From NCBI GenBank assembly GCA_045595965.1, contig JAZOBN010000008.1, forward strand, positions 1 to 64,000: a DNA stretch of 64,000 nucleotides, written 5' to 3'. The notes below the pieces were generated by a model. It saw only the letters and a program-made list of their open reading frames with translations, was not told the origin of the DNA and did not search any database. Positions within the stretch are counted from its first letter, which is position 1. Every line of letters starts with the position of its first letter. The DNA is from CAAGNP01 sp045595965 (GTDB taxonomy: Bacteria > Bacteroidota > Bacteroidia > Bacteroidales > UBA932). The position numbers and the translations under genes are program-made. This document shows positions 25,197 through 34,397 of the stretch, in pieces.

Positions 25197-26278
25197 GAAT
25201 CAGAAGAAGGACACTCTATAAAAGGTTTGAAAACATCATCTATGTAATTATATGGGTGATAGTATTTGTCGTCCCATTTATCCTGGCAGGCAACCGTTTC
25301 TACAATGGGGAGATAGTGGACTGGAATATGGTTTCAAGGCAGATTCTGACAATAGTGCCATATTTCGTAATATTTCTGTTACACAACTCTGTATTTCTCC
25401 CTTTTACCCTATCTAAAGGGAAAATCAAAAGATATATCTTCCTGACCTTATCCCTTGTAATTTTGTCAGCGATATATTTTTATCTATACCATTTCATTCT
25501 GATTCCAAGTACATTTTCCCATCTTCTACCCCCGGAAAAGCACATTTATGGTCCTTTCCTGATGGATACCACTATAGCAATCCTCCTCCTTGGATTCAAT
25601 TTATCCATCAAACTTATGTTTGACAGGGTTGTAAAACAACATCAGATAGAGAAACTCGAACGCCTCCGCTATCAACAGGAGCTTGAAAATCTGAAATCCC
25701 AGGTGAGTCCACATTTTCTTATGAACATGTTGAACAACATCCATGGGATGGTCGATCTCAATCCGGAAAAGGCTCAGGATATGATTCTGAAACTCTCCAA
25801 TATGATGCGCTATATCCTCTATGATAGTTCCATGAAAAGTATTTCTCTGGCAAAGGAGGTTACTTTCATCAAAAATTATCTCTCACTGATGAGAGAGCGA
25901 TTCTCCCCCAAGAAAGTGGAGATAGAGTGTATACTGCCAGAAGAGGATAAAGTAACAAATATCTCCGTCCCACCCCTTGTATTTATTGTATTCATAGAGA
26001 ATGCATTCAAGCACGGGATAAGTTATAGAGAACTTTCAAAGATAAATATATCACTCTGTGTGGGTAAAAATAAGGAGATTGAGTTCTCATGTACAAATTC
26101 GAGATATCCAGAAAAAAAGGATCAAAATGGAGCCAGCGGAATCGGTCTGACAAATATCCGTAAAAGGTTGAATCTTATATACGGATCTAACCACTATCTG
26201 GATATCACCACGGACGCCATGAAGTTTAAAGTAAAACTGAAAATTCCATTCTATGAAAATCAGATGTTTAGCAATTGA
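25193..26278 (+). CDS. LytS-type sensor histidine kinase
   Basis: 361 aa from the ATG at 25193 (ATGA overlap with the asparaginase stop). Four transmembrane helices in residues 14-140 and no large external domain, a coiled linker, then a His_kinase domain with His174 in QVSPHFLMNMLNNIHG and the N box VFIENAFKHGISY; the ATP lid ends with SGIGLTNIRKRL. It should phosphorylate the LytTR regulator whose gene overlaps its 3' end by 26 bases. The signal is unknown; membrane-embedded sensing is likely given the lack of a periplasmic domain. Confidence 0.94.
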   Translation: MRIRRRTLYKRFENIIYVIIWVIVFVVPFILAGNRFYNGEIVDWNMVSRQILTIVPYFVIFLLHNSVFLPFTLSKGKIKRYIFLTLSLVILSAIYFYLYHFILIPSTFSHLLPPEKHIYGPFLMDTTIAILLLGFNLSIKLMFDRVVKQHQIEKLERLRYQQELENLKSQVSPHFLMNMLNNIHGMVDLNPEKAQDMILKLSNMMRYILYDSSMKSISLAKEVTFIKNYLSLMRERFSPKKVEIECILPEEDKVTNISVPPLVFIVFIENAFKHGISYRELSKINISLCVGKNKEIEFSCTNSRYPEKKDQNGASGIGLTNIRKRLNLIYGSNHYLDITTDAMKFKVKLKIPFYENQMFSN

Positions 26279-26978
26279 TGATGAACCGCTTGCTCTGGAG
26301 AAATTGAAAAGTTATATAGAGAAAATTCCAGAATTTCAACTTTCCGGAGGGTATGAAAGTGTACTTGAAGCAAAAGAGGCAATTGAATCTGAAGATATTG
26401 ATGCTCTCTTCATAGATATAAATATGCCCGATATGAATGGTATAGAGTTCATCAAGACATTACCATCGCACCCTATAACAGTATTTACAACTGCCCACTC
26501 AGAATATGCACTTGAAAGTTATTCCGTAAAAGCGGTAGATTATCTTCTGAAACCATACAGTTTTATTGAATTCCAAAGGGCTGCAGATAGGGTCAAAGAG
26601 CAATATAGGCTATTGGACAACTCAAAACGGGGTCAAGTCCCAGCTAAGGATAAGGATATAATCTATATTAGGGCCGACTACAAATGGGTAAAAGTGGAGT
26701 TGAAGAAGATAAAATACATTCAGAGTATGAGCGACTATATAAAAATTTATCTTCACCACACAGCTACCCCAATAGTCACACTCTCAACTATGGCTAAAAT
26801 TAAGAGCAGTCTACCTGAATCATTCATCCAGATACACCGCTCTTATATCGTAAACACCTCTTATATCAAATCTGTAGGAAAATCAAGTATCATTCTTGCC
26901 ACTCAAGAATCTCTTCCTGTCGGAGAATCATATAAAGAGGGTTTGAACTCTTTTTTGAAGGGGTTTACTCTGATATAG
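26253..26978 (+). CDS. LytTR-family response regulator
   Basis: 241 aa. Receiver domain residues 1-120 with acidic pair Asp9/Asp10, phospho-acceptor Asp55 in LFIDINMPDMNG, Thr in VFTTAHSEYAL and Lys in YLLKPYSF. LytTR DNA-binding domain about 140-240 with IYIRADYKWVKVELKKIKYIQSMSDYIKIYL and FIQIHRSYIVN. Cognate partner of the overlapping kinase. Likely targets are nearby transport or amino acid genes, but no LytTR binding repeat was recognised. Its 3' end overlaps the opposing symporter gene by 14 bases. Confidence 0.95.
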   Translation: MKIRCLAIDDEPLALEKLKSYIEKIPEFQLSGGYESVLEAKEAIESEDIDALFIDINMPDMNGIEFIKTLPSHPITVFTTAHSEYALESYSVKAVDYLLKPYSFIEFQRAADRVKEQYRLLDNSKRGQVPAKDKDIIYIRADYKWVKVELKKIKYIQSMSDYIKIYLHHTATPIVTLSTMAKIKSSLPESFIQIHRSYIVNTSYIKSVGKSSIILATQESLPVGESYKEGLNSFLKGFTLI

Positions 26979-28206
26979 TAAGTTTCTCCCCCTCCGATTT
27001 TGCAATAACGACAGCTGCACACATATCTCCGTATGAGTTTGTTGCAGTTCTTGGCATATCACAAAGTTGCTCAACCGCAAGGACAAGACCGATACCTTCA
27101 AGAGGGAGTCCGGCTACTGTCAACGCCACTGACAACATTACAAGTCCGGCCATAGGGATACTTGCTGTTCCTATAGCAGAAAACAGGACTGTAACCACAA
27201 TGATAATCTGCTCCATTATGGAGAGATCCACCCCATAGACCTGTGCAATAAAAATAACTGCAACACACTCATATAGGGCTGTACCGTTCATATTAATAGT
27301 AGCACCAAGAGGTAGTGTAAAGCTTGCAATTTTGTTTGAAATACCGCATTTTTCCTGGGAATCTCTCATAGAGATGGGGAGAGCGGCACCGGAAGAACAT
27401 GTAGAAAAAGCGGTAAGGATTGCTGTAGACATCTTCTTCATATGCTTCCAGGGATTCTCCTTTCCAAGGAAATATACCAAAGATGGAAGGATTATAAAAA
27501 ACTGTATCAGACACCCTATCCAAACAATAAGGATAAATAATCCTAGACTTTGTGCTATCTCGGCCAATTTAGCTGTATCTCCCGCCTGTTGTGCTATCAT
27601 CTTGGAAACAATAGCAAAAACCCCGATTGGAGCAAGCTTGATAACTGAAAGTGTAATTTTCATCACAACATCAAATACTGCCTGGAAAAGATCTACAATG
27701 GCAATTCTCGACTTCTCACCCACTTTTGTTACAAAAAATCCGAAGAGGATAGAGAAGAAAATGATTGCCAGAAGGTCCCCCTCCATAAGAGATTTGAAGA
27801 TATTGTCAGGGACAATAGTAATAAGGCGTTCTCCCAATGACACCTTATTGGCTGAAGCTATCTCTGTAGCAGATTGCGTTTGAGAAATAAGTGAAGATCC
27901 CACACCAGGTTCCAGCAGATTCACAAAAATCATCCCAATAAAGGCTGCAACCAGAGTGGTACTCACATAGAATGCAAAAGTTTTACCGGCAATTCTCCCC
28001 AATCCTCCGTTATTCCCCATGCCGGCAACGCCGACAACCATAGATGAAAATACAATCGGGATTACAATCATCTTCAGGAAGCGGAGAAATATATCCCCTG
28101 CCCAACTGATATATTTGACATAATCGTGGCCGAAAATGCCGAACAGAATGCCAAGAACCATGGCTATGAGGATCTGCATCGGCAATGCAATTTTTATCTT
28201 CTTCAT
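26965..28206 (-). CDS. Dicarboxylate/amino acid:cation symporter
   Basis: DAACS-family (GltP/DctA) symporter, 413 aa, with the expected eight helices and two re-entrant loops. Signatures: FLRFLKMIVIPIVFSSMVVGV, the serine-rich hairpin FSTCSSGAALPISM, LGATINMNGTALYECV (Na+/substrate motif) and GTASIPMAGLVMLSV. Takes up aspartate, glutamate or C4-dicarboxylates with Na+ or H+. Last gene of a leftward operon after the aspartate racemase (15-base gap), which points to aspartate as substrate. Confidence 0.95.
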   Translation of the reverse strand: MKKIKIALPMQILIAMVLGILFGIFGHDYVKYISWAGDIFLRFLKMIVIPIVFSSMVVGVAGMGNNGGLGRIAGKTFAFYVSTTLVAAFIGMIFVNLLEPGVGSSLISQTQSATEIASANKVSLGERLITIVPDNIFKSLMEGDLLAIIFFSILFGFFVTKVGEKSRIAIVDLFQAVFDVVMKITLSVIKLAPIGVFAIVSKMIAQQAGDTAKLAEIAQSLGLFILIVWIGCLIQFFIILPSLVYFLGKENPWKHMKKMSTAILTAFSTCSSGAALPISMRDSQEKCGISNKIASFTLPLGATINMNGTALYECVAVIFIAQVYGVDLSIMEQIIIVVTVLFSAIGTASIPMAGLVMLSVALTVAGLPLEGIGLVLAVEQLCDMPRTATNSYGDMCAAVVIAKSEGEKLTISE

Positions 28207-28221
28207 TGTTATGAGGCTGTT

Positions 28222-28917
28222 TTATTTATAATACAATTCTCTGACACACCCTTCAGCAAGGGCTACAAGGCAGGATATACCCATTTGGGGATCGAGCCCT
28301 GTATTTGCATAAGCAATAGGAATCTCTGTGCAAGCACCAACAATCGGCAACTTTTCAATTGCCCACAGCTGCTCTACAATCCCTCTGAATTTCTCTCCTG
28401 CCTCTTTATGTTGTCCCGCCTTCACCATATCGGTAACATCGTGAATCTCCACCTGAAGTTCTTCTGACGGGATGTGGAAATTATAACCGCTCTCTTTAGC
28501 ATGTCTTTGGTACAAACCTGTACGCATAGTTCCAAGTGTTGCTGTCAACCATGCACCTTGTGGAGATACGGTAGAGGACTTAAGAATGGTCTCATCAATG
28601 ATATGGACAATAGGTTTTGATATTTCTTCCCTGAAACCATCTATGAAATGGTGGGCAGTATTGCATGTAACACACAGCATATCAGCTCCCCATTTGATCA
28701 ATGTATTCAAACCATCTTTGATATATTCTGTTGGATCAGGTCCCTTACCCAGGAGATAAGTGGTTCTATCTGGGGTAACTGTGTGTGAATACACAATCAT
28801 ACGAGGATGTTCCTGATCTGTGCCGGCAGGGGTGATTTCCGCCAAAACCCTCAAGAAATCGGCTGTGGCTGCAGGTCCCATACCTCCAAGCACGCCCAAT
28901 GTTTTGTCTGTATGCAT
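28222..28917 (-). CDS. Aspartate/glutamate racemase family enzyme
   Basis: 231 aa PLP-independent racemase. GVLGGMGPAATADFL is the classic aspartate racemase start, and the two catalytic cysteines are seen in VTCNTAHHF and VGACTEIPIAY. The two-cysteine chemistry interconverts L- and D-aspartate (glutamate or other amino acids are possible). Five bases after the acyl-CoA ligase and 15 before the symporter, so transport and racemisation are probably coupled. Cytoplasmic. Confidence 0.93.
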   Translation of the reverse strand: MHTDKTLGVLGGMGPAATADFLRVLAEITPAGTDQEHPRMIVYSHTVTPDRTTYLLGKGPDPTEYIKDGLNTLIKWGADMLCVTCNTAHHFIDGFREEISKPIVHIIDETILKSSTVSPQGAWLTATLGTMRTGLYQRHAKESGYNFHIPSEELQVEIHDVTDMVKAGQHKEAGEKFRGIVEQLWAIEKLPIVGACTEIPIAYANTGLDPQMGISCLVALAEGCVRELYYK

Positions 28918-28922
28918 ATCTC

Positions 28923-30839
28923 TTATTTTCTTAAAGCGTCCATATTTTTGGGATTGAAGAGATCCTTACCTTCTGCAGTGTAAGCATACTCAATACGATC
29001 TTCATAGTATTTTTCAACTTTACCCCTTACAATCTTCATTGTACTGTTAACAAGTCCATTTTGCTCAGTAAATGGTTCGGGAAGGACTGCCAATGCTGTA
29101 GGCAACCATCTGTCAGGGAACATTCCCCCTTTAGGACCACCTGTCTTGTAAGCATTGACCTCATCCTGTATCTTTTGCAACATCATCCTTACAGCCTCAT
29201 CCGATTGGAGATCAATTGATGGATTGAGACCTTTAACATACTCTTTCAATGCCTCTTTGTTTGGAACGATAAGGGCAATAGTATATGGATCCTGATTGTT
29301 GTGGATAATATCCTGGTCAATATATTTTGAACCGTCTGTCAATGAATCCTCGAACCCTTCAGGGCTATATTTCTCACCATCCGATGATATAAGTAAAGAT
29401 TTGAAACGTCCTGTCACCCACAGATACTCTTTATCGGCCTTCATCCACCCCATATCACCTGTATGCAGCCATCCGTCGATAATAGTTTTTGCAGTAGATT
29501 CTGGATTCTTCCAATAACCGGCCATAACGTTTTCACCCCTTATGACGATTTCTCCCTTTTCACCAGGGGGAACCTCCTTACCTTCATCATCGCAGATTTT
29601 GATATCAAGCGGTTTTACCACCCTTCCTGATGAGCCGAAAATAGCATGTCCGGGAGAGTTGGCGCAGATGATTGGGGTCGCCTCTGAAAGACCGTACCCC
29701 TGGAACATTGGGATACCGATAGCGCAGAAATAGCGCTGAAGTTCAATATCAAGCAGAGCACCGCCACCAACGAAGAATTTCATCCTGCCACCAAAGTTTT
29801 CGCGAAGTGTCTTGAAGAGAATTTTATCGAAAAGGAGCATAAGCGGTTTTCTCCAGCAATCTCTGAAACCACCTTTGTTATAGTACTCTTTATTGTATGC
29901 GATAGCATTCTTAAGGGCGAAATTGTAGAGTTTGACAATTTTGGGCCCTTTGGCAGCAACACCTGTCTCGATATTCTTCTTGAAGTTTCTTGCAAGAGCC
30001 GGAACAGACAACATTGCCATAGGTCTCACCTCTTTGATGGCCACAGGGACATTCTTCAAGGTAGCGAGGGGATTCTTTCCTACAGGAACTGTCGCTATGC
30101 TTCCACCATACATCATCATTGTATAGAAGCCTGCAACGTGGGCGAAACAGTGATCCAGAGGGAGAATGATCAACATAACATCTCCCCTGTTGATTGAGAT
30201 GACCGAAGAGCCTTGCTCCACGTTGGCTGTGTAGTTACGGTGGGTCAGGATAACACCTTTTGGATCGGAAGTGGTACCCGATGTGTAACTGATATTGGCA
30301 TAATCATCCGGTTGGACAGAGCGAGAACGTGCCTCCAGCTCCTGATCGTGTTCTGCAAGATATGCTTCACCGGTTTTCAGGAATTCCGAGATGCCTATCT
30401 CCTTAGGGCCATATTCTGCCAGGTCATCAAGGACGATGATCTTCTCCACAAGAGGCAATTGGTCTATGATCTTACGGATTTTGGGGAGTTGTTGCTGGGA
30501 TGCTATGATGAATCTCGAATCTGAGTGATGTATTCTGAAATAGAGGTCATTTGACTCCTCAAGTTTGATTGAAAGGGGGACATCAACACCGCCGGCGTAT
30601 AGGACACCTAGTTCAGCAATAATCCACAATTTTCTCCCTTCAGAGAGCAATGCAACCCTCTCCCCTTTCTGGAGCCCCAAGTTCATAAAACCTGCAGCAA
30701 AAACTCTCCCCTCTTTACGGGTGTTTTCGTATGAAGTTTCAATCCACTTACCATCAAGTTTCTCCCTGAGGAATGTATCTTTGGAATATTTACTGGTGTA
30801 TTTGTCTACAAAATCGATAATTGTAATTCTTTCTGACAT
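28923..30839 (-). CDS. Long-chain acyl-CoA synthetase (AMP-binding)
   Basis: Adenylate-forming enzyme, 638 aa, activating fatty acids to acyl-CoA. P-loop ISYTSGTTSDPKGVILTH, GYGLSEATPII, WLHTGDMGWM and the hinge VTGRFKSLLISSDGEKYSPEGFED are present. The C-terminal Lys region lies near VNSTMKIVRGKVEKYY. First gene of the leftward operon that continues into racemase and symporter. It is distinct from the second ligase at 34398, which is 75 residues shorter. No transmembrane helix; peripheral membrane association likely. Confidence 0.94.
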   Translation of the reverse strand: MSERITIIDFVDKYTSKYSKDTFLREKLDGKWIETSYENTRKEGRVFAAGFMNLGLQKGERVALLSEGRKLWIIAELGVLYAGGVDVPLSIKLEESNDLYFRIHHSDSRFIIASQQQLPKIRKIIDQLPLVEKIIVLDDLAEYGPKEIGISEFLKTGEAYLAEHDQELEARSRSVQPDDYANISYTSGTTSDPKGVILTHRNYTANVEQGSSVISINRGDVMLIILPLDHCFAHVAGFYTMMMYGGSIATVPVGKNPLATLKNVPVAIKEVRPMAMLSVPALARNFKKNIETGVAAKGPKIVKLYNFALKNAIAYNKEYYNKGGFRDCWRKPLMLLFDKILFKTLRENFGGRMKFFVGGGALLDIELQRYFCAIGIPMFQGYGLSEATPIICANSPGHAIFGSSGRVVKPLDIKICDDEGKEVPPGEKGEIVIRGENVMAGYWKNPESTAKTIIDGWLHTGDMGWMKADKEYLWVTGRFKSLLISSDGEKYSPEGFEDSLTDGSKYIDQDIIHNNQDPYTIALIVPNKEALKEYVKGLNPSIDLQSDEAVRMMLQKIQDEVNAYKTGGPKGGMFPDRWLPTALAVLPEPFTEQNGLVNSTMKIVRGKVEKYYEDRIEYAYTAEGKDLFNPKNMDALRK

Positions 30840-30872
30840 AATTCAATTGTTAAAGGTTTAAGTTTAATCTTC

Positions 30873-30880
30873 CAAAAATA
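30873..30880 (-). promoter_or_regulatory. -7 element of the acyl-CoA ligase operon
   Basis: TATTTTTG on the minus strand, 33 bases before the ATG at 30839; matches TAnnTTTG. -33 not evident. Confidence 0.45.
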
Positions 30881-30911
30881 ATATTTTTTTTCTAATTGGA
30901 GGTGATTTTCC

Positions 30912-30919
30912 TATTTTTG
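30912..30919 (+). promoter_or_regulatory. -7 element of the uridine kinase operon
   Basis: TATTTTTG matching TAnnTTTG, 27 bases before the ATG at 30947; a T run at 30884-30891 occupies the -33 position. Divergent from the box at 30873-30880. Confidence 0.5.
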
Positions 30920-30946
30920 TCACAACAGAACATAAGTAAATCTGAT

Positions 30947-32614
30947 ATGGTAAAAATATATTGTGTAAACACCAAGACCACCAAATCATTCTCAGAGGGG
31001 ACATCTCTTCTGGAGATGCTTCCCGAATTTCAGTTCGACAGACCTTATCCCATCCTCTCTGCAAAAGTGAATAATGTAAGTCAGGGGCTGAAATACAGAG
31101 CATTCAACAATAGACAAGTGGAATTTCTTGACTACACCTCATACGAAGGGAGGGGTGTCTATTGCAGATCATTGTGCTTTCTGCTATGCAAGGCGGCGAA
31201 GGACATCTTCCCAAAATGCAGGATAATTCTCCGAAGACCCATATCCAAGGGTTACTATTGTTCTATAGACAAGGGCGACGGCTCCAAAATGGATCAGAAA
31301 GACCTTGAGCAGATCAAATCGAGAATGGCCGAACTTGTCAATCTTGACATCCCTTTCAAAAGATGGGAGGTTCCATCGGAGGAGGCAATCAGAATTTTCC
31401 GCGAATCGGGTTATGAGGACAAAGTAAAACTACTGGAGAGCAACAGCGACATCTACGTCAACTACTACACCCTTGGCGAGACTGCAGATTACTATTACGA
31501 CGCACTTCTGGTAAGCACAGGTGAGTTGAAAGTGTGGGAATTGTCCCTTTATAGAGATGGGTTGCTTTTGAGAGTTCCCAATAGGCACAATCCCGAAGAA
31601 TTAGCCCCTTTTACAGAGCAGCCAAAGACATTCGACATCTTCTCTGAACAGCTCAAATGGAACAGGATAATGGGACTTGACAATGCCGGTGATGTAAATA
31701 TTGCATGCCAGAGCGGTCAGGCACCAGATCTTATAAAAGTAGCCGAAGCACTTCAGGAGAAAAAGATTGTCCAGATTGCCGAGGAGATCGACAGAAGGAT
31801 GCACAACGAACAAAATCCATTGAAACTTGTCCTTATCACAGGGCCCAGCAGCAGTGGAAAATCTACATTCTGCAAAAGGCTGAGCATCCAATTGAAAGCG
31901 TGCGGAATCAAGCCTATCTCATTCTCCACAGATGACTATTTTGTAAACAGGGTTGAGACACCTCTCCTCCCCGACGGTTCTTATGATTTTGACAATTTCG
32001 ACACTGTTGACCACAAATACCTTCAAAGCGACCTTGTAAAGCTGATGAATGGTGAAACAGTGGAGATTCCTGAGTACAATTTTGTCACAGGACTCAGGGA
32101 ATTCAATGGCAAAAAACTCAAAATCGAGCCAGGCTCACTCCTGCTGATCGAGGGGATTCATGCCCTAAATCCCCGTTTGACAGATCAGGTTCCTGAGGAG
32201 TCAAAATACCGTATCTTCATCAATACCATAACAAGTATCTCTCTTGACAATCACAACTGTATCCCGACAAGTGACAACAGATTGCTCAGACGAATTGTCA
32301 GAGACTACTCCAAAGGGGCATTTACCGCCAAAGAGACCATTGCCAACTGGCCAAATGTCCGACATGCTGAAGTCAAATGGATATACCCTTTCCAGGAGAA
32401 CGCAGATGCACTTTTCAACTCCTCATACATTGTCGAGTTCCCTGTAATCAGGGCATATGCCGAAAGGATTCTTATGACAGTCCCGAAAAACTGTCCGGAA
32501 TACAGCGAGGTACACAGATTATTGAAATTTCTGAGCTATTTCACCCCCGTATCTGATAAAGATGTCCCTGCAACATCACTTATCAGAAGTTTTATTGGTG
32601 GAAGCAGCTTATAA
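30947..32614 (+). CDS. TGS-like/uridine kinase fusion (nucleoside kinase)
   Basis: 555 aa from the ATG at 30947. Residues 1-60 resemble a TGS domain and residues 60-280 resemble the threonyl-tRNA-synthetase second additional domain (the YYCSIDKGDGSKMDQKDLEQIKSRM region). The C-terminal 260 residues are a uridine-kinase P-loop domain: Walker A ITGPSSSGKSTFCKRL, then STDDYFVNR, YDFDNFDTVDH and LIEGIHALNP. This fusion is common in Bacteroidetes and Firmicutes and is presumed to phosphorylate uridine or cytidine. The role of the tRNA-synthetase-like half is unknown. Followed by pfkA after 14 bases. Confidence 0.93.
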   Translation: MVKIYCVNTKTTKSFSEGTSLLEMLPEFQFDRPYPILSAKVNNVSQGLKYRAFNNRQVEFLDYTSYEGRGVYCRSLCFLLCKAAKDIFPKCRIILRRPISKGYYCSIDKGDGSKMDQKDLEQIKSRMAELVNLDIPFKRWEVPSEEAIRIFRESGYEDKVKLLESNSDIYVNYYTLGETADYYYDALLVSTGELKVWELSLYRDGLLLRVPNRHNPEELAPFTEQPKTFDIFSEQLKWNRIMGLDNAGDVNIACQSGQAPDLIKVAEALQEKKIVQIAEEIDRRMHNEQNPLKLVLITGPSSSGKSTFCKRLSIQLKACGIKPISFSTDDYFVNRVETPLLPDGSYDFDNFDTVDHKYLQSDLVKLMNGETVEIPEYNFVTGLREFNGKKLKIEPGSLLLIEGIHALNPRLTDQVPEESKYRIFINTITSISLDNHNCIPTSDNRLLRRIVRDYSKGAFTAKETIANWPNVRHAEVKWIYPFQENADALFNSSYIVEFPVIRAYAERILMTVPKNCPEYSEVHRLLKFLSYFTPVSDKDVPATSLIRSFIGGSSL

Positions 32615-32628
32615 ACACAAATACTATC

Positions 32629-33609
32629 ATGGCAAAAATATCTACAATCGGAATATTGACATCAGGGGGAGACTCTCCAGGGATGAATGCAGCTATCAGA
32701 GCAGTCACACGTGCAGCCATTTATAACGGTTGGGGTGTCAAAGCGATCTACAGAGGTTATGAAGGGCTCATAACCAACGATATAGCCGATTTTACCACCG
32801 AAAGTGTGAGTGGTACTGTCCAGCGTGGAGGGACAATTCTGAGGACCGCCCGCAGCAAAGATTTTCTCACATCGGAGGGGAGGGCAAAAGCGTTTGAGAA
32901 TATCAAAGCAAACAATATTGATGCACTCATTGTCATCGGTGGCAATGGCTCATTGGCCGGAGCTCAGGAGTTGGCACAGGAATATGATATACCTTGCATC
33001 GGACTCCCCGGTACAATCGACAACGACCTATATGGGACAGATACGACCATCGGTTATGATACAGCTCTGAACACCATTATGGAGTGTGTTGACAAAATCA
33101 GAGACACAGCCAACTCCCATAACAGGATCTTCTTTGTGGAGGTAATGGGGCGTGATGCAGGCTTTCTTGCACAGAACAGTGCCATAGCTGCAGGTGCCGA
33201 AGCGGCAATTATCCCTGAAGACCTGACAGATGCTGAACAACTTGAAAAATTTGTAGGTCGTGGTGTAAGAAAGAGCAAGAACAGCAGTATTGTTATTGTC
33301 TCAGAGAGCAAAAAAGGGAAAGGTGCTCTATACTATGCCGACAGGGTAAAAAAAGAGTATCCTGAATACGATGTCCGGGTAACAATTCTCGGACACCTGC
33401 AAAGAGGTGGTATGCCTACCGCTTCAGATAGGATTCTGGCGAGCAGACTCGGTGTTGCCGCTATCGAGGCACTCAAGGATGGACAAAGGAATGTCATGGT
33501 AGGTGTTTCCAACGATAAGATAGTTTATGTCCCTTTCAACAAGGCAATAAAACTTGACAAACCTATCGACAAAGAACTTATCAATGTCTTAAGTGTACTA
33601 TCGATATAG
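32629..33609 (+). CDS. pfkA: ATP-type 6-phosphofructokinase
   Basis: Glycolytic enzyme making fructose 1,6-bisphosphate, 326 aa. GILTSGGDSPGMNAAIRA, catalytic PGTIDNDLYGTDTTIGYDTAL, VEVMGRDAG and LGHLQRGGMPTASDRILASRLG match E. coli PfkA. Gly in PGTIDND and Gly107 mark it as ATP- rather than PPi-dependent. The nucleotide loop reads GGNGS, with Asn106 where the family normally has an Mg-binding Asp (GGDGS), which is unusual. A separate PPi-type enzyme is encoded at 46869. Abuts the methyltransferase gene (no gap). Confidence 0.94.
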   Translation: MAKISTIGILTSGGDSPGMNAAIRAVTRAAIYNGWGVKAIYRGYEGLITNDIADFTTESVSGTVQRGGTILRTARSKDFLTSEGRAKAFENIKANNIDALIVIGGNGSLAGAQELAQEYDIPCIGLPGTIDNDLYGTDTTIGYDTALNTIMECVDKIRDTANSHNRIFFVEVMGRDAGFLAQNSAIAAGAEAAIIPEDLTDAEQLEKFVGRGVRKSKNSSIVIVSESKKGKGALYYADRVKKEYPEYDVRVTILGHLQRGGMPTASDRILASRLGVAAIEALKDGQRNVMVGVSNDKIVYVPFNKAIKLDKPIDKELINVLSVLSI

Positions 33610-34344
33610 ATGGAACACCATATAATACTCAGCAATGACGGCTCTCACACATTGAAACTTGAGGGGGTTGATGAATGTTACCACTCATCAAATGGGGCTT
33701 ACAGTGAATCTGAGTACATATACATCAGGAACGGGATAGATTATCTTTACCACAATCTCCCCGATTTCCCTTCTCTAATCGACATATATGATATCGGGTT
33801 GGGGAGTGGTCTCAATTGTATGACATCACTCATCTGGCACTACCATCTGGGACAAAATAATGGAGGAAATATCCCACCTGTCAAAATTCATTTTCATGGG
33901 ATAGAGAAGTATCCTATATCAATTCAGGAGGCGGAACAAATAAATTTTCCACAATACATTGCAGCCAAATCCGACATTCCACTGGAACTTCTTGACCAAT
34001 GGTTCCACGCCATACACTCCTGCGAATGGGAAAAAGATGTCGAAATCTCTCCAAACTTTGTCCTGAATAAACACCTCGGTGATGTCTCCACAGCCCCCTC
34101 AGACTACTTCTCTTCAGAGTCCCCTTCGGTAGTCATGTACGACACATTTTCACCCTCCACACAACCTGAATTGTGGGCAGAGCCTATTTTCAAAGCCATT
34201 TATGAAGGGATCCAGCCTCAGTCGCTCATTTTGACATACTGCTCCAAAGGGGTAGTAAAACAGAGATTGAGAGGTGTCGGATTCACCCTTGAAAGGCTCC
34301 CCGGTCCCCCTGGAAAAAGGCACATATTAAGGGGGACAAAATAG
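33610..34344 (+). CDS. MnmC-like tRNA methyltransferase domain protein
   Basis: 244 aa, matching the DUF752/MnmC methyltransferase domain alone, without the FAD oxidoreductase half found in E. coli MnmC. Visible: YHSSNGAYSESEYIYIRNG near the N terminus, the SAM-binding DIYDIGLGSGLNCM, VVMYDTFSPSTQPELW and C-terminal LRGVGFTLERLPGPPGKRHILRG. It is expected to methylate a wobble-uridine aminomethyl group in tRNA. It begins at the base after the pfkA stop codon. The oxidase half, if any, would be encoded elsewhere. Confidence 0.87.
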   Translation: MEHHIILSNDGSHTLKLEGVDECYHSSNGAYSESEYIYIRNGIDYLYHNLPDFPSLIDIYDIGLGSGLNCMTSLIWHYHLGQNNGGNIPPVKIHFHGIEKYPISIQEAEQINFPQYIAAKSDIPLELLDQWFHAIHSCEWEKDVEISPNFVLNKHLGDVSTAPSDYFSSESPSVVMYDTFSPSTQPELWAEPIFKAIYEGIQPQSLILTYCSKGVVKQRLRGVGFTLERLPGPPGKRHILRGTK

Positions 34345-34365
34345 CGTTCATTGAACTTTTCTTCG

Positions 34366-34373
34366 TACATTTG
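34366..34373 (+). promoter_or_regulatory. -7 element before second acyl-CoA ligase
   Basis: TACATTTG fits TAnnTTTG, 24 bases before the ATG at 34398, in the only sizeable gap (53 bases) of this gene run. -33 not evident. Confidence 0.5.
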
Positions 34374-34397
34374 TAAGTTGACATTTTATACTGAATC

